Assembly (NCBI RefSeq): GCF_000002985.6
Contig: NC_003283.11
Coordinates: forward strand, 2,852,001-2,916,000
Direction of reading: 5' to 3'
From: Caenorhabditis elegans
Taxonomy: Eukaryota > Nematoda > Chromadorea > Rhabditida > Rhabditidae
DNA length: 64,000 nucleotides
In this document: piece by piece, positions 41,276 through 53,857 of the stretch
Layout of the letters: each line of letters opens with the position of its first letter
Position numbering within the stretch: position 1 is the first letter of the stretch
Made by a program: the position numbers and the translations under genes
The notes under the pieces: generated by a model
What the model was told of the DNA's origin: nothing
Seen by the model: the letters and a program-made list of their open reading frames with translations, nothing else
Database searches by the model: none

Positions 41276-43584
41276 ATGAGCACAGCAAACCAATTGGAAA
41301 TTTGCAACTCAACTGTGACATATTTTGACACTACAGATTTTCTCTCTACAACTCTACACTCTATGTCTTTTTTTCAATATCCATCTCATATTTTTGGCGC
41401 AATCGTTATCATATTCCACACACCCCATGGAATGGCTTCTGTGAAGTGGTCACTGTTGAGCCTCCACGTTTGGAGCTCAATTTTAGATGTCTACTGGAGT
41501 CTACTCGCGATTCCATTTGTCACTTTCCCCTATATGGCTGGAAATGGAATTGGAGTATTATCAGAGCTAGGTCTAGATACTAGATTTCAAGTTTATCTAT
41601 CTGTCACCATAGTTGCCGGTGAGCCAGATGAGAAAATTTTTTTCAAACTCGATTTTTTCAGTACTCGTGGCTACCATGGTTAAGGTGTACGAGAATCGAT
41701 GGTTTTTGCTCGCTCGAAATCTGAAAAAGTGGAAAAAAATTCGAAAAAAGTTATGTTTGATACACTATTTTGCAAGTTGCACATATTTCATTCCACTTTT
41801 ATTTTTTGTGCCTTATCAAGAAGAAGCAGTGCCATATGTTTTGAAAGTTAGTTTTTTTTCGAACTAGTGCGATCAAAAGCTAAAAAGTGTTATGAATAGA
41901 TTAAATAAACAAGGTTTTAGATTATGTATGTATAATAAAATTAGTCTCTGGCACGTTTCTGCTCTGGAAGCTTTTTGCGCTTGAATCACATATTCCAAAA
42001 AATGACGTCATCAAAGATGACCTTCTTGAATTGATCCACAAAATAAATGTGACGTCACACAGTTTTAGAAATTAAATTATTATCAAACATCTTAATTAAA
42101 ACCCTCCAAAAATGTTTTTAGATTTTTCACAATTTTTAGTCTTGGTAAATTGCAGAATTTTCCAAAAATGTGGCATTTTGAGTAATTTCGAAAAATGCTG
42201 CAGATGTGAACCGGTGCTGGGACCAAAAAAAAATTTTGGACCAAAAAACAAAAAACAAAAAATTGAAATTTTCGAAAACCAAAAAAACCAAAAAAAACCA
42301 AAAAAAAAGACCAAAATATTTTTGATGCTTAAGTTGATTTATTCAAGTTATTCAAGTAATGTTGCAAAATGTATTAAAATACATTTATGACGTCACAACT
42401 GTGTTAAAATACATGTTTTAATGTATTTTAATACAAAATAGTCTCGAGTCGAGACTAGACACGGTAAACATTTTTTTTTGGATTTTTTTGTTTTTTTGGT
42501 CCCAAAAAACCAAAAAACCAAAAAATCGATTTTTCGTCAAAATACCAAAAAAACCAAAAAACAAAAAACAAAAAAACCAAAAAGTTCCCAGCCCTGATGT
42601 GAACTGTTGGAATGTTCAAACTGAAACGCAAATTAATTAAAAATCGTTTAAAAACAATTTTGGTCGAAAAATTATGACAAATGAAAACTGAGTTTTCACC
42701 ACTTTTCGACTGTAAATTTAAAAAATTTCAAAAAAGTTTTCAAACATTTTAGGACTATAGAACTTTTTTATGAGCACACGTGGTGCCGGGCTGTCCCATT
42801 ACCGTTTGATCTACAAAAATGCGGGAATTTTTTGCCCAAAAAAAATGTGACGTCAGCACGTTGCGAAATCAGTTGAGAAGTCTGCGTCTCTTCTCCCGCA
42901 TTTTTGTAGATCTACGTAGATCAAGCCGAAATGAGACACTCTGACGCCACGTGTGAGCATATAAAATTTAATTTTCTAGCTCCATATTAAGTAATTTATA
43001 ATATCCCAAATGTTGGTTTAAGTGTTCGATACACTAAAATACCAAATAAAACACTTAATTTTCAGCAAATCCCATGCTACTCAGTTTACACGAAAACCGT
43101 CCCGCTCTTCGTTTTCACATTGAACCCATTGCCTGCAATAATCGTCGTCGCCATATTTGCCTCAATGCAAATAATCTTAATGACCTCTTTCATTGCACTA
43201 ACTGTAAAAATTCTCGCAGTCCAAGCCCGCCGGAACACGTCTTCACAGTACACAATTGCCCTTCACCGAAAATTTCTGTATGCGCTGATAGCGCAGACAG
43301 GGCTTCCGGTAGTTGTGGTGTTTTGCCCACTTTTGAGCCTATTCTATCTTGTGCCAATGGGCTATCATAATCAAGGTTGGTTTTTATAAAACAAATTTAA
43401 TTTCAAGTCTTTAAATCTCAATTTAGCAATAACCAATGGAATTTTCGTATCAGTCTCTATGCACGGATTCTTGTCAACAGTTCTACTTCTTCTTGTTCAT
43501 CAACCGTATCGTATGGCAACCTTACGGATATTTAAATGTCGTTGGAAAGTTAAAACTAATGTCAGAGGATCTAGTTTTAAATAA
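41276..43584 (+). CDS. srh-like seven-transmembrane chemoreceptor
   Basis: Exons 41276-41618, 41662-41846, 43066-43375 and 43427-43584 give 331 residues in phase. Marks: YPSHIFGAIVIIFHTP, VKWSLLSLHVWSSILDVYW, KVYENRWFLLA, FVPYQEE, IALHRKFLYALIAQ, MGYHNQ and LLLVHQPYRMA. The sequence is of srh type but diverged. The intron that other srh genes have after the Q of IxIQ is absent; instead an intron splits YHNQG, as in the gene at 62248. Intron 2 is 1219 bases and full of repeats: an AAAAACCAAAAAA block at 42220-42590 and an inverted-repeat element at 42770-42960. Expected chemosensory receptor. Confidence 0.85.
42085..42600. repeat. AAAAACC-rich repeat in srh-like intron 2
   Basis: Two runs of ACCAAAAAAACCAAAAAA (42225-42320 and 42540-42590) flank an inner inverted repeat of ATGTATTTTAATAC/GTATTAAAATACAT (about 42365-42435). 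The outer words GGTGCTGGGACC and GGTCCC...CCCAGCCCTG are roughly inverted. It looks like a composite non-coding repeat. Confidence 0.5.
42770..42960. repeat. Inverted-repeat element, GTGGTGCCGGGCTGTCCC end
   Basis: Left end GAGCACACGTGGTGCCGGGC, right end the inversion GACGCCACGTGTGAGC. Between are GATCTACAAAAATGCGGGA and the inverted TCCCGCATTTTTGTAGATC, so the whole is a long imperfect palindrome. Related to 22085-22262. Confidence 0.75.
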
Positions 43585-44636
43585 AATTTATTTTTCAATA
43601 CTATGGATTTTTGGTTTAAAAAAGTGTGCTAGTTAAAGATCAGCACTCTATTTACAGGACAAATATCAAAAGTGGAATTGAGCAGCTGCATTTTTCAGTG
43701 CGTAGATGTTGATCTTAAAGGTGGAGTACTAATTCGAGACTTTGCTTTTTTAGATCCAAAATGGTCCAAAACTACCAAAGTTCGTAATCTGAGAATGTTT
43801 CGGAAAAAAGTTATGACGGCTTAAAATGTTGGAAAAATGGTATTATTTGCTAAAATCTCAAATTTTGGCAACTTCTCGGTGTCGCAGCGGTTGGAATTTG
43901 TAATACACAAGTATTAATTTCCGCAAAAAAGAGCTAGAATGAAACGATAAAATATCGTATTTTAGTCCATTTTTTACGGGATATCAATTATTTTTCCGGA
44001 AACGTCTAATTAAATTTTAAAAATAAATAAGAAAAAAATTAATATAGCCAAAAACGTTTAAAAACACAATAGATGACTCATTTGCACAGGAATTTAAAAA
44101 TAATTCTTGACCTATGCATACTTAAAGCTAATCTAATTGGTCATTTTATTTATTTTTCTGAGTCAAAATGTTCACCTTTTTACTTCCTTCCGTTGTAGCT
44201 CTTATCTTGACAAATAAGCATTAGTATTATTGAGGTTTTTTTTTATTTTGGTGAAAAAAACTTACAGACGCTACTGCACTATCAATATCGTTTCGAAAAC
44301 TTTTGCGGAAAATCTTAAACTTCCAAATAAATTTTCGAGAAACTTTACTTTTAATTGATTTCACAACGGTTTTTATCGCGCCATATCAAATTTTTACTAT
44401 CAGTATTGAACAGTCATACACACAAACACATTTGTTCACATGATTACTTCCTCATTCTTATTTCTCCGTTTAAAATGGCTATTGGTAAAGTCAGTTGCAG
44501 TAAAAATTGTATTTCTTATTGGTTCCAAAAATCAATTTTTTAAGTTTTTGATGGTTTTTTTAGTACGCGTTATTGTGTATTCTCAACAAGGTTTCAATTT
44601 TCTCTTCATTTTTAGCATTTTAATACTTCAAAAGTT
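43585..44636. other. Intergenic DNA, weakly repetitive
   Basis: 43718-43800 starts CTTAAAGGTGGAGTACT and resembles an end of the 437-base palindromic family. The rest is AT-rich; frames at 44355-44751 overlap the first exon of the coiled-coil gene in the wrong phase. No other exon is supported. Confidence 0.5.
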
Positions 44637-46417
44637 ATGGGCAGGATTGAAAATCTCCGAGAACAACAAGATAAATGTCGTGGAGATCATGAGAACCGCC
44701 TCAGAGAGATGGAAACCGGTATCTGCCAGAACATATGAAAATCTTGGTTAATCTTGAAAAATTGTTTTTTTTTTTCAGAAAGAGAAAAATCGAATCAAGG
44801 AATAGCAGATGCAGCCAGCGCAGCTGATGGTCGTCTGAATGCTGCTCGGCAAGAAAATGATCGTCAAATTCGGTATGTAAAATTGAAAAAAAATCTTGAA
44901 TGAAAAATTCCAGAGAATTGATGGCAAAAGTAGACAATGAGAATGAAATGCATTCTGATGAAATTTCAAGAAAATGCTTTGAGCATGAAGAAAAAATGCT
45001 AGAAGCGAGGTTTAGAAGCAAGGAAGACCAACAAGCTGCTGAAATGAAACATCAAATGGCGGTAGGTTGGATTTTAAAAGATACCGTTTTTTTTGAAGTT
45101 TTTTTTTGTTCATATCCTAAGCCATTTTCAGATCAGTAAAATGAAGGCAGAACACAACGCGGAAATATCAAAATTGGAAGAAAATATAAAAGAAGCTAAA
45201 AATGACGGGAAGCAGAAAGTTAAGAGCATTGATGACAAAATAGAGTCTGTCCAAGACGAGCGGAGCAAGACCTTGGAAGCACATAGCAAAGAAATTCAAA
45301 ATATGAGCGATGAATTTCATAGCAAGAGTGAAAAAATTCTAGAAGATCAATTGAATGTGAAGAAGAAAAATTTCGAAGAGAAGCGGTGGGTTTTTTTTCA
45401 GATTTGGAAATTAAGATATGTAGGATTTTTCAAATAAATCTTGTTTAACTCTCCAACCCGGGCAAACTTTTCTCACTACTTTTTTTTTCAAATTTTGTCT
45501 TTTTGTCCTTTTTTCATGGGATTTTTGGCCCGACTTCGGAATGTCATCCTTTCGTGATTTTCTGGATTTTTAGAAATTTCTGGGAGTTTCTCATTTTTCT
45601 GTCTTTTATTTTCTCTAAATCATTTCAATTTAATTTTGATTTTGGCCGCACCTAGACAAATTCCCGATCAGTTACCAAACCGCAATGGTTTTTTGTTCCC
45701 AAAAGCTTCAGTTTTGCCAGCTTTCAAAAATTTCCTTTAAAATTGAACTTAGTTTTCAGGCTCCAATTGCTCGAAGAGCACAAACAAGAAATCGATCACA
45801 TCGACCGTCTGACAGCCGTAATCCAATGTCAAAGAGCTAATGCAGCTACAAAAGCCCTTCTGAATAAATTTCTAATTCTCATGAAGCCTGTCCACGAAAC
45901 TGTGAAATTGTTGAAAGAAATCGAACCATACGTAAGTTCAATCAGGTTGCCAAAAAATCATTTAAAAAAATATTTTCAGTGCGCTACTGGTTCCGAAGAA
46001 AGCGATTTCAGCGTTGCAAGTAATTTAAACGAAATCGCCATTTCAAGATCTACATTTTTAACGCAAGTGAATCAATTCAACCAATACATTATTGCTGACA
46101 ATAATATTGACCAACTCGTAGTCAATTGCTGCGTGGTTGGAACTTAGAATACCTGCAGTAGTATCAATTATTATTTTCAGAACTACATAAAAACCCTGAA
46201 ACAAACTATGGACTCTAGAGAAATTCGTTTTCTTGGTGTACATTTGCCAAAAGCGATTGCAAAACAAGATGAGGCTGCAATTGAAAAGTACGCCCGGTCA
46301 ATTGAAAACTTTATCACAGAAATTGAAAAAGTTGGAGATCAAATTGAGATGGATTTGCAACAGTCTAATGGGAACCAAGTTGGAACGTCTACTTCACAGC
46401 CAGCATTGGAAGATTAA
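44637..46417 (+). CDS. Uncharacterised coiled-coil protein
   Basis: Exons 44637-44718, 44779-44872, 44914-45061, 45132-45385, 45760-45931, 45980-46117 and 46181-46417 join in phase to 374 residues. The first roughly 215 residues are very rich in Glu, Lys, Gln, Asn and Ala with heptad spacing (MGRIENLREQQDKCRGDHEN, MKAEHNAEISKLEENIKEAK), so a long coiled coil is likely. The C-terminal 160 residues are less charged (ATKALLNKFLILMKPVHETV, LKQTMDSREIRFLGVHLPKA) and may form a helical bundle; the tail is Ser/Gln-rich. No signal peptide or membrane segment. I do not recognise the family. The stop lies only 18 bases from the stop of the opposite-strand str gene. Confidence 0.8.
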
Positions 46418-46435
46418 TTGTTATTCGAACAAAAA

Positions 46436-47967
46436 TCAAATAATGAAGACGTCTGTTGAATGATTGGAAATCTTTTTTCTTCGACACAAACCTAAAGTTA
46501 CTTTAGTAATTAATTCAACAATTATTTTTTTTTAATCTTAAAAATTCACTCACCATTGCTCACAACTTTCCTATACTCCGACACGATCATAATAAAAACA
46601 AATGAATCGATTGGCGGATAGACACTCAAAAGAGCAATAATTCCGCCAGTCTGCAAATCCCACTCAATATCAAACAACGGACCCATGAGAAGTGGCATCG
46701 CAGGTACCACAAAAAGAAAAGTCGGCACCAAGGTTTGCACGATGAGAGCTCGAAAAAATTGCCGCTGAACACTTCGGTTTCGGACCGAGAACTTTCGGAG
46801 TTCGCGCTCCATAGCCGAGTGCATTTTTATAGCACAGATGATTATTATGACGTACTGAACGGTTAATAAGGATCCACCACAAATGATAAAAGATAGATTT
46901 CGCCATCGTAACGAGTCATCAGAAGCCTAAAATTTTGATATTTGAAAAAATATTTAAAAAATTAAAAAAAACGTACATAAGGAATTAAGACAAATCGAGC
47001 TGTCTGGGTTATATCCAAGTCGTAAGAATCCAAAAATGTATTTCTGAAATAATCAGAATTTTGGTTTTCCATACACGCAGAGCTGGTATAATTTACAAAA
47101 AGAACGTGTCTCATACCTTTTTTTTCTAAAATCGAACAACGAAAAATTTAGATTTTTGAAAAATCAATTTTTATTTTTTAGACAAAATTTACATTTTTTT
47201 TCATTTTTGAAAAATCGAAAATTGAAGAAATGTTGTTCTTAAAAATTGAAATTTAAGAGTTTGCCGAACTAGGCTATTTTGGCTCGGCCATATCTGGGAT
47301 AGATTTACGGCGCGTTGCGTGTCGCGTCGCGGCTCGATTTTAGTTGTAAAATTAAACGTATTTGTCCGTGTGGAGTTCAAGACTTTCCCACGCGTTGGCC
47401 GGCGGACGTTTACCAATGGAGCGCGGAAAATTCAATGGGGAAAGCCCCAGAACCCCGTGACCTTGACCAGAACTCTCACCTCAAATAGTCATCCGAATAC
47501 TCGTCGGGACTTCCTGCCCAGCTCAACAAACCGCCATAAACACCCCCACAAATCAACGGATATCCCATCCAAAGGATACATCCAAAACCGCCAAATTTTC
47601 TCGTAGAAATTGGATTTACCAGGCTTACATAGCGAAAGACAAATTGAACTACAAAAAATGCCAGAATGAAGAGATAAAATCCTGCATAAACTGCCACCGA
47701 AATTTGAACAAGAAATAAGGAATTTTGGGTGTTTAGGCTAAAAAACACGAAAGCTCGATTATAGTTATGAGCAAATGGTCGAGCAAGTAGCTCCCAGCTG
47801 GAAAAAGCAATTCCAGTGAGCGCTAAGATCACAACCATTTGCTTATAGGTTCCACGAATTTGTCGGATGTAAAATAAAGTAAGATAGATAAGCAGGAAGT
47901 TTGAGAAGGATGCTGTGAAGATTCCCAGTTTAGTGAAAATATCCAAATATTCAAAATAGCGGAGCAT
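46436..47967 (-). CDS. str-family seven-transmembrane chemoreceptor
   Basis: Exons 47967-47480, 47043-46977, 46926-46554 and 46491-46436 give 327 residues, matching the 329 of the str paralogue at 25804. Motifs: FYIRQIRGTYKQMVVILA, FRYVSLVNP, DEYSDDYLR, RFVLIPY, PAMPLLMGPLFD and YPPIDSFVFIMIVSEYRK. The last small exon (GLCRRKKISNHSTDVF) is predicted from donor AATG/GTGAGT and acceptor CTTTAG; without it the frame ends at 46546 after SNGE. The spliced form gives the usual basic tail. Intron 1 contains a copy of the GCGACACGCAACGCGCC repeat. The gene is convergent with the coiled-coil gene. Expected sensory-neuron receptor. Confidence 0.85.
47262..47440. repeat. Third copy of the GCGCGTTGCGTGTCGCG dispersed repeat
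   Basis: GAACTAGGCTATTTTGGCTCGG, GATTTACGGCGCGTTGCGTG, TATTTGTCCGTGTGGAGT and CTTTCCCACGCGTTGG align with 21478-21655 in the same orientation and with 20195-20350 inverted. It lies in intron 1 of the str gene, one of two str/carrier introns so occupied. Confidence 0.78.
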
Positions 47968-48447
47968 TACAATAACCAGCCGCTCTCAATAAAATTGAAC
48001 CTTTGAAGAGTCGTGAGATCAGTAAGATCTGTAAAACCAATTTTCAAGTGCAAGAAGCTTTGGCTCTTCAAGTTTGGCTCGAGCGCTCGATACGTCTGAG
48101 GAATGAGATTCGTCTTCTAATTATACCCCGAAATGGTATAATTATGAGTTTTCAGCGAAAACATGTGACAAAGCTGTCTGTTTTGAATGATCTTCGGAAC
48201 ACTTCAGTTAATAATTTTTTTCGTATTTTTTTTGTTGAAAAATCTTAAAACACAAAAAAAATGTCAAAAAAATGCAATTGGCAAAAATATTTATTTGGCA
48301 AATATCAATCACAATAACATGCCTAACAAAATTCAAATCACGTACCCGCAGAGAACGTTCTCAGAATAAGAAAACGTTAATTAAATAACAATATAAAATA
48401 ACAAAATAAAAAAAAATGATAGAACTACAAATAACCCGATATAATAT
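47968..48447. other. Intergenic space, nothing recognised
   Basis: Upstream of the str gene and downstream of the glycosyltransferase gene. AT-rich with no convincing exon or repeat. Confidence 0.4.
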
Positions 48448-51310
48448 TCAATTATAAACCCGATGAAGACGACTGAACACGTTTTTCAGTAATTTCGATC
48501 CTATTGTTGGAGGGTACGTTGTGTTGGAAAATGGACCGAATTTTTTGAGATTTGCCACGTTGTTGTGCTCCCAAGACTGCATTGTGACGTCGCGGTAGTG
48601 TCTAAAAATTTCAACCTAAAATTTCCATCAATTGATTTTAAGTTACTAAATTTATGTAAAAACCTAGGTGAAACACTTCAAATCACAGACGAAGTAACAA
48701 AAAAAATCGATTTTTTGAAATTTCAAAAAATTTTAATATTCGGATAAACGAAACAAATTAACGAACAAATAAATTTCGAAAGTTTTAAGTTAGAACTTCT
48801 AATTTTCAAATTATGGGAAAATTCAATTTTGAAACTTTTCGAATTTTTGTTCAAAATTTCAAAAATATAAAACAATTGATTTTTTGAAAATCGAACTTTT
48901 AACTGGAAGCTACAACCTACAAACTAGAAACTACAAACTACAAACTACAAATTAAAATCTTCAAACTGCCAAAAGTACCGTTAAAGCAAAAACCATCAAG
49001 CGAAGCCAAAAAATGAAACTAAAAACTAATTACTAAACTCGATGTGCAAAGTACAAAATACAAACTTTAAACTACCTACAAACTACAAACTCTAAACTAC
49101 AAACTACATACTACAAACTACAAACTCGGAATTGAAAACTACAAAGTAGAAATAAACAAATTGCACAGTTCGAAACAAACCACCTCCAACTAAATTTGAA
49201 ACATGAAGCCAACGTACTAATTACTACACTCGCGTTTTCAAAGAAGAGACTACAAACTACAAACTACAAACTACAAACTACAAGCTACAATTCGAAATTT
49301 AAAACCAAACCTTATGTAACCAATTGATGGGTCTAAAAACAATTCCCGAAATCCGGGATAAAAAGTTTCCACTTCGTGAACAAGCATTCGAATCGCCTGA
49401 AAAACAAATTGTCAATATCTATATACATTCAAATGTAAACCTTTTCATTGTGCACAATATCCTTTGCCCAGCAGCTCTGTTGCTCATTGCACACAGGATG
49501 ACCTTTCAGTGCGGCGCTAGTTGTCTCGTGCCACGCACGCGTGGGCATCGTTTCAATAACTTGCTCGTCGTTTTCGAATTTTGCCGGAAGTAGGTCTCGC
49601 TTCATTATCCAACGTTGCGGGAAGGCTATTGAGCCGATCGTCTCGTCTGTTATAGTTCTGAAGAAAATTAAAAAAGAAAATTATTTTTGTATAAAGTTTA
49701 GAGATTTAGATTTATATTTTTACCTCAAAAATCCGTCAATAGTTATACGATCATCTGTCATAATCAAACGTTCGTCTATATCCGCATAAATTGACCATTT
49801 TGAAAAGGTACGACTTCTCAGAAGGCAATCCTGAAAGCATTTTTTAACTTAAAAAATAGTTGAAAATTCCCAAAAAAAACCTACAGCTACAGCCATTAAC
49901 TGTTGGGCAATGACGTCTGCAACAGTTCCAGGAATATCGATAATCTCCACCTCGCCACTTTCCACGTAGCTATCGATTAGTTTCCGATCATACTCGTTAA
50001 TTTCACGGATGTAAATGAAGAATTTGTTGACGCCTTGCAATTTGTAATGCTCGACGAGCTCCACGAAATGAAGCCACTTTGGCTCTTTCCCGTATATTGG
50101 GGCTAGGCAGAAGGAGACATTGTGTTGGTATTCTGAAAGATTTTTTAACTCAAAAAAATAATGGAAAAAGTAAAAAAGTATTTTTTTTGAATAACTCCAA
50201 ATTTTTGGATTTCCTAAAATTTTCTGTCAAAGTTTGGTAAATTACCATATTTTTAAAAATGTGAATTTTTTGATTAATATCGCGCATTTTTGTAGGCGTG
50301 AATTTTTGAAAACGTGTAAATGAAAGTTATCAAAACGTAATCCAAATAAAAACTCATTGACTTTTTTCTTGGCTGAAAAGTTTTTAAGAACTCTGCGTCT
50401 CAACTCCCGCATTTTTTGTAGATCTACGTAGATCAAAACGAAAGGGGACAGCCTGAGACCACGTGACAAGTCTTAAATTTAACTTTAGAAAAAGTCTCAC
50501 CTTTAAATTTCCTTCTTATTAATTTAACCGAATTCTCCGTACTAATCAATTCGTTTTTGTCACCCGTAATTCCAAGTGTCGTTACATTGTTTCTCCGACT
50601 GCAATATACCACAAAAAACGGGTAAATTTGAGATAAAACCGGCTCCGCAACTTCTTTTCCATCTGCTCCAACATATCGGCAATAGGCAATTGTCCTGAAA
50701 TTATTATATTTTTAACAAATTTATAAAATTTGTTTAAAAAAATTACCCAATCTTTTTCGGAATTGATATGGTTGCAGAAAAGTGATCCTTATATGAATAT
50801 GCAGCCAGAACATTTATTTTTTCACCGCTTCCAGACTGAAAAATTTTAAAATAGTAATAAAAAAATAGCTGAATTTTTATAGGACTTACTCTACTATTTA
50901 TAAAGTCTTTTATAGACCCAGACAACTTTTTGAAATACGACATGGCGGATTCTCCACCCACGACCTCATCATCTCCGGAATCCGGAACTTCTTCTTTCGA
51001 TGGAGTAGGTCTAGGTGTCAATGGTTCAACATATTCAGGTTGCAGTGAAACTAAGCCAGAGATATTTTTTAATGATTCGGTGGAATTTGAGAAAAATGGA
51101 AGTTGCAAGAGAGCTGAAAATTAAAAAAAAATTATTCTGATATTTTTCACATTACAGTTTATATTGTTTAAAAAAGTATTTGTAATTTTTTTTTGAAAAC
51201 TTACAAATTCCATACTGTTCTTGTATATTACAGGTGTTTCGTGAAAACATGAACAAAAAAGAGATGAAGCAAAGCGCTATTAAACATATTGCCGTGTTTC
51301 TGTTGAGCAT
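48448..51310 (-). CDS. GT92 (DUF23) family glycosyltransferase
   Basis: Nine exons, 51310-51205, 51113-50890, 50835-50747, 50694-50501, 50132-49885, 49830-49724, 49657-49441, 49396-49311 and 48601-48448, give 474 residues. The N terminus NTAICLIALCFISFLFMFS is a signal anchor, so the enzyme should be a type II Golgi protein. A Pro/Glu/Ser-rich stem follows to about residue 90. The catalytic domain includes CLAPIYGKEPKWLHFVELVE, HYKLQGVNKFFIYI, SIYADIDERL (a DxD-like site near residue 303), SIAFPQRWIMKRDLL and the family ending RMLVHEVETFYP...GYIRHYRDV. GT92 members transfer galactose to glycans such as core fucose; the acceptor here is unknown. Intron 8 is filled by an AACTACAAACTACAA array. 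Confidence 0.9.
48895..49290. repeat. CTACAAACTACAAA tandem array in an intron
   Basis: Irregular repeats of the 7-8-base unit ACTACAA across about 400 bases, with the purest stretches at 49075-49120 and 49245-49290. It lies within intron 8 of the glycosyltransferase. Confidence 0.75.
50285..50468. repeat. Third, decayed copy of the GTGGTGTC/GATCTACGTAGATC element
   Basis: AACTCCCGCATTTTTTGTAG, ATCTACGTAGATC, AGGGGACAGCCTGAGACC and ACGTGACAAG match the right half of the copy at 42770-42960. The left half is degraded (CGCGCATTTTTGTAG). It lies in intron 4 of the glycosyltransferase. Confidence 0.65.
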
Positions 51311-53857
51311 TGGTCGTGGGCTCTGCTGTAAAATGAGAAATTTATATTGAAAACTGATTTTATTCAAAGTTTTGAGCTTATATTGAACAATTCAAAACCA
51401 AAAAAAATAGTGGATTTAGTAAAACGAAAATATTTTCTGAATGGTTTTTTACCAAAATTATTTTTTCAATAATATTTTTAAAATGTGTTGCAAAAATCAT
51501 CATGAATTTTTACTTTCACTATAAAATTAGAAAGGTGTCTTTTTCTTGGCAATTTTTGCAACTTTTAAAATACTTTTATTAATACAGAAACTTCTCTGAA
51601 AGTTTTTGAAATTTTTTTACAAATTTCTCTGAAAATTTTACCTTTTTTTGGAAATTTTCACAATTTTGTTTTGATAATCTTGCAATTTTAGTTTAAAATT
51701 GTTACAATTTATTTTGGAACAGAAATGATCAGGACAATTTTCGAAAAATTTTGTAGCTTTTTTAAACAAAATGTAAAGAGAAAAAAGAAATCCCAGAAAA
51801 TTAAAGAATTCAGAAAAATAAAAAAAAACAAAAGATGAGACATTCAAAAGTCTGGCAAAAAATCATGAAAAAATAACCGAAAATTGCCAAAAAAAAACTA
51901 CAGATCCAAAAAATGTGAAAAAAAAGTTTTGCGGGGTGTAAGAGTTGAGCAAAATTTAAATTGGAAAATAAAGTACATATCCCATATTTTTCTACAATAT
52001 TAATATTTGATAACTAGATTTCCCAAAACGTATTTCAAAAGGTGTCATAGAAAAGGAGGTACTGCAAATAGAACTGGTCATCTTGTAAAAGTGTGCTTTG
52101 AGGAGTAGGGGCAACACCAGTCTATTTGCATTCTTGATAAGGGACGAGATGGCGGAGGGACGTGGAAGATGACTATAAGGGAAATTACATAAAAATTAGA
52201 ATTTAGAATTATGATATTGATTTTTTGCAAAAATTTTGTTCGGGTGAATAATAAAGTTCTCAAAGGCCGGAAAAAATGTATTTTCAAACAATAGTTATTT
52301 ATCAATTTCCCCTTTCAAAAATATGTATTGTTGCTTATAACTCATAAAGAACAGTACCCGAAAACTCCCACAAAACAAACTCGGGAAACGAAAGTAAAAC
52401 TAATTTTTGATTTTAAGTTCACTCTTATCAACCTGTGATTTCACTTTTGAATACTGAAAGCCACTGATAATCAACAGCCAAAGTTTTAAATTTTAAGTTA
52501 ATTATAAAAAGAATTTCTCTAGAATTTCCATATTTTTTCTGGTTTTTCTTTGGAGTCGCGAATTTTTTTAAACAGAAACTTACTTTTCTACTTCACTTTC
52601 CTAAAAAATCGGGAAGTTGTTTCATAAGAGAATTTTAGTCCATAAGAGCATTTCATAAGAGATATTTTTGATAATTTATAACTTTTTTAGAATCTAATTT
52701 TTGTTTCACAAATTGCAAAATCATTTTGAAATTAAAAAAACTAAGACTACTGAAAAAAAATTACTTTGTTTTCAAAAAATATTATTAGCTTCATAACAGA
52801 AATCCTAACAGCTTTCCATATGAAAATAAAAAATTATTTTCTTTTCAAATAAAACTATTATATTTATTTTCAATTTTTCGTACATAAAAAATTAAAAAAA
52901 AACCCATTATTTGACCTCCTGAAAACATCTGAGCTCTCAAAAAAAAAAAAAAACTGTTTTCAAGTTTGGCATTTATTACGTTTTAGAAAAACATTTTCAC
53001 GATTAGTTGAAATAAGGCTTCACATTTTGAGACATAATTCAAAATAAATTATTTTTCAAATAGCAATACTTAATTTCAAAGAAACCTACCGGAAACAAAC
53101 GGAATGCGGAATAGATGTGCTTTTAAAAATAGGAAAAACTTGATACCCTTGAATAAATCATGCAAGGACTCGAAAAGCAGGAATTTCGTGAAAATATTAA
53201 TAGCACAAAGAGACGTGAAATGTTAGCTTGATTGTGAATATGCTTCTGTTTTAACTTTGAAAAAATGATGTTTTTCAGGTTTATTACTAACACATCGATA
53301 AATAACTATTTTTGTTGGATGATTAACTATTACCATTCAGTATATTTAATTTGTTAATTTGCATGAATAACTAATCACTAACTAATAGAATAACTAACAA
53401 AATAATGAACACGGTAACTATTAGCATACAATTTATAAACGATCTGTAACTTCTGTTCCAAGTTTGGCCAAGGGATAACAACTTGGATCAGCAATTGGCA
53501 AATTATAAGGCAAGCATTATTTGAGCATGTACCTTAATGGGTAAATTTAATGTTTTGGGTTGTCCAGTAATAGAATTGGTTCAAACTTAAGCGCAACGTA
53601 AACCAAGTTTTGGTTCAAGTTATTATTTGGGCTGTGTTTGAATGAAAAAAATGACTCCCTTTTCGGAAAATCTACATTAAAGCCACCATAAAAAATTTCT
53701 CAGAACGAATCAAAGAATTTTTCGAAAATAAAAAAAAAACACACTTTTCTATGCGAAAAAAAATTTCAATTTGAAAACTTCATTAATTATTAGTAGTTTG
53801 GAGTGAGAAATATGATTTACAGCAGAAGAAAAATAGCGACTTATGAGATATTCAGTA
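51311..53857. other. Gene-poor AT-rich intergenic region
   Basis: Promoter side of the glycosyltransferase and 3' side of the metalloproteinase. No exon with splice partners is found. One short inverted repeat, CAAATAGAACTGGT (52065) with ACCAGTCTATTTG (52112), could be a structured RNA. No tRNA seen. Confidence 0.5.

Noticed and set aside
42092-42390. Frames over the AAAAACC-rich block
   Set aside because: Low-complexity Lys/Asn- or Phe/Gly-rich translations of a simple repeat in an intron.
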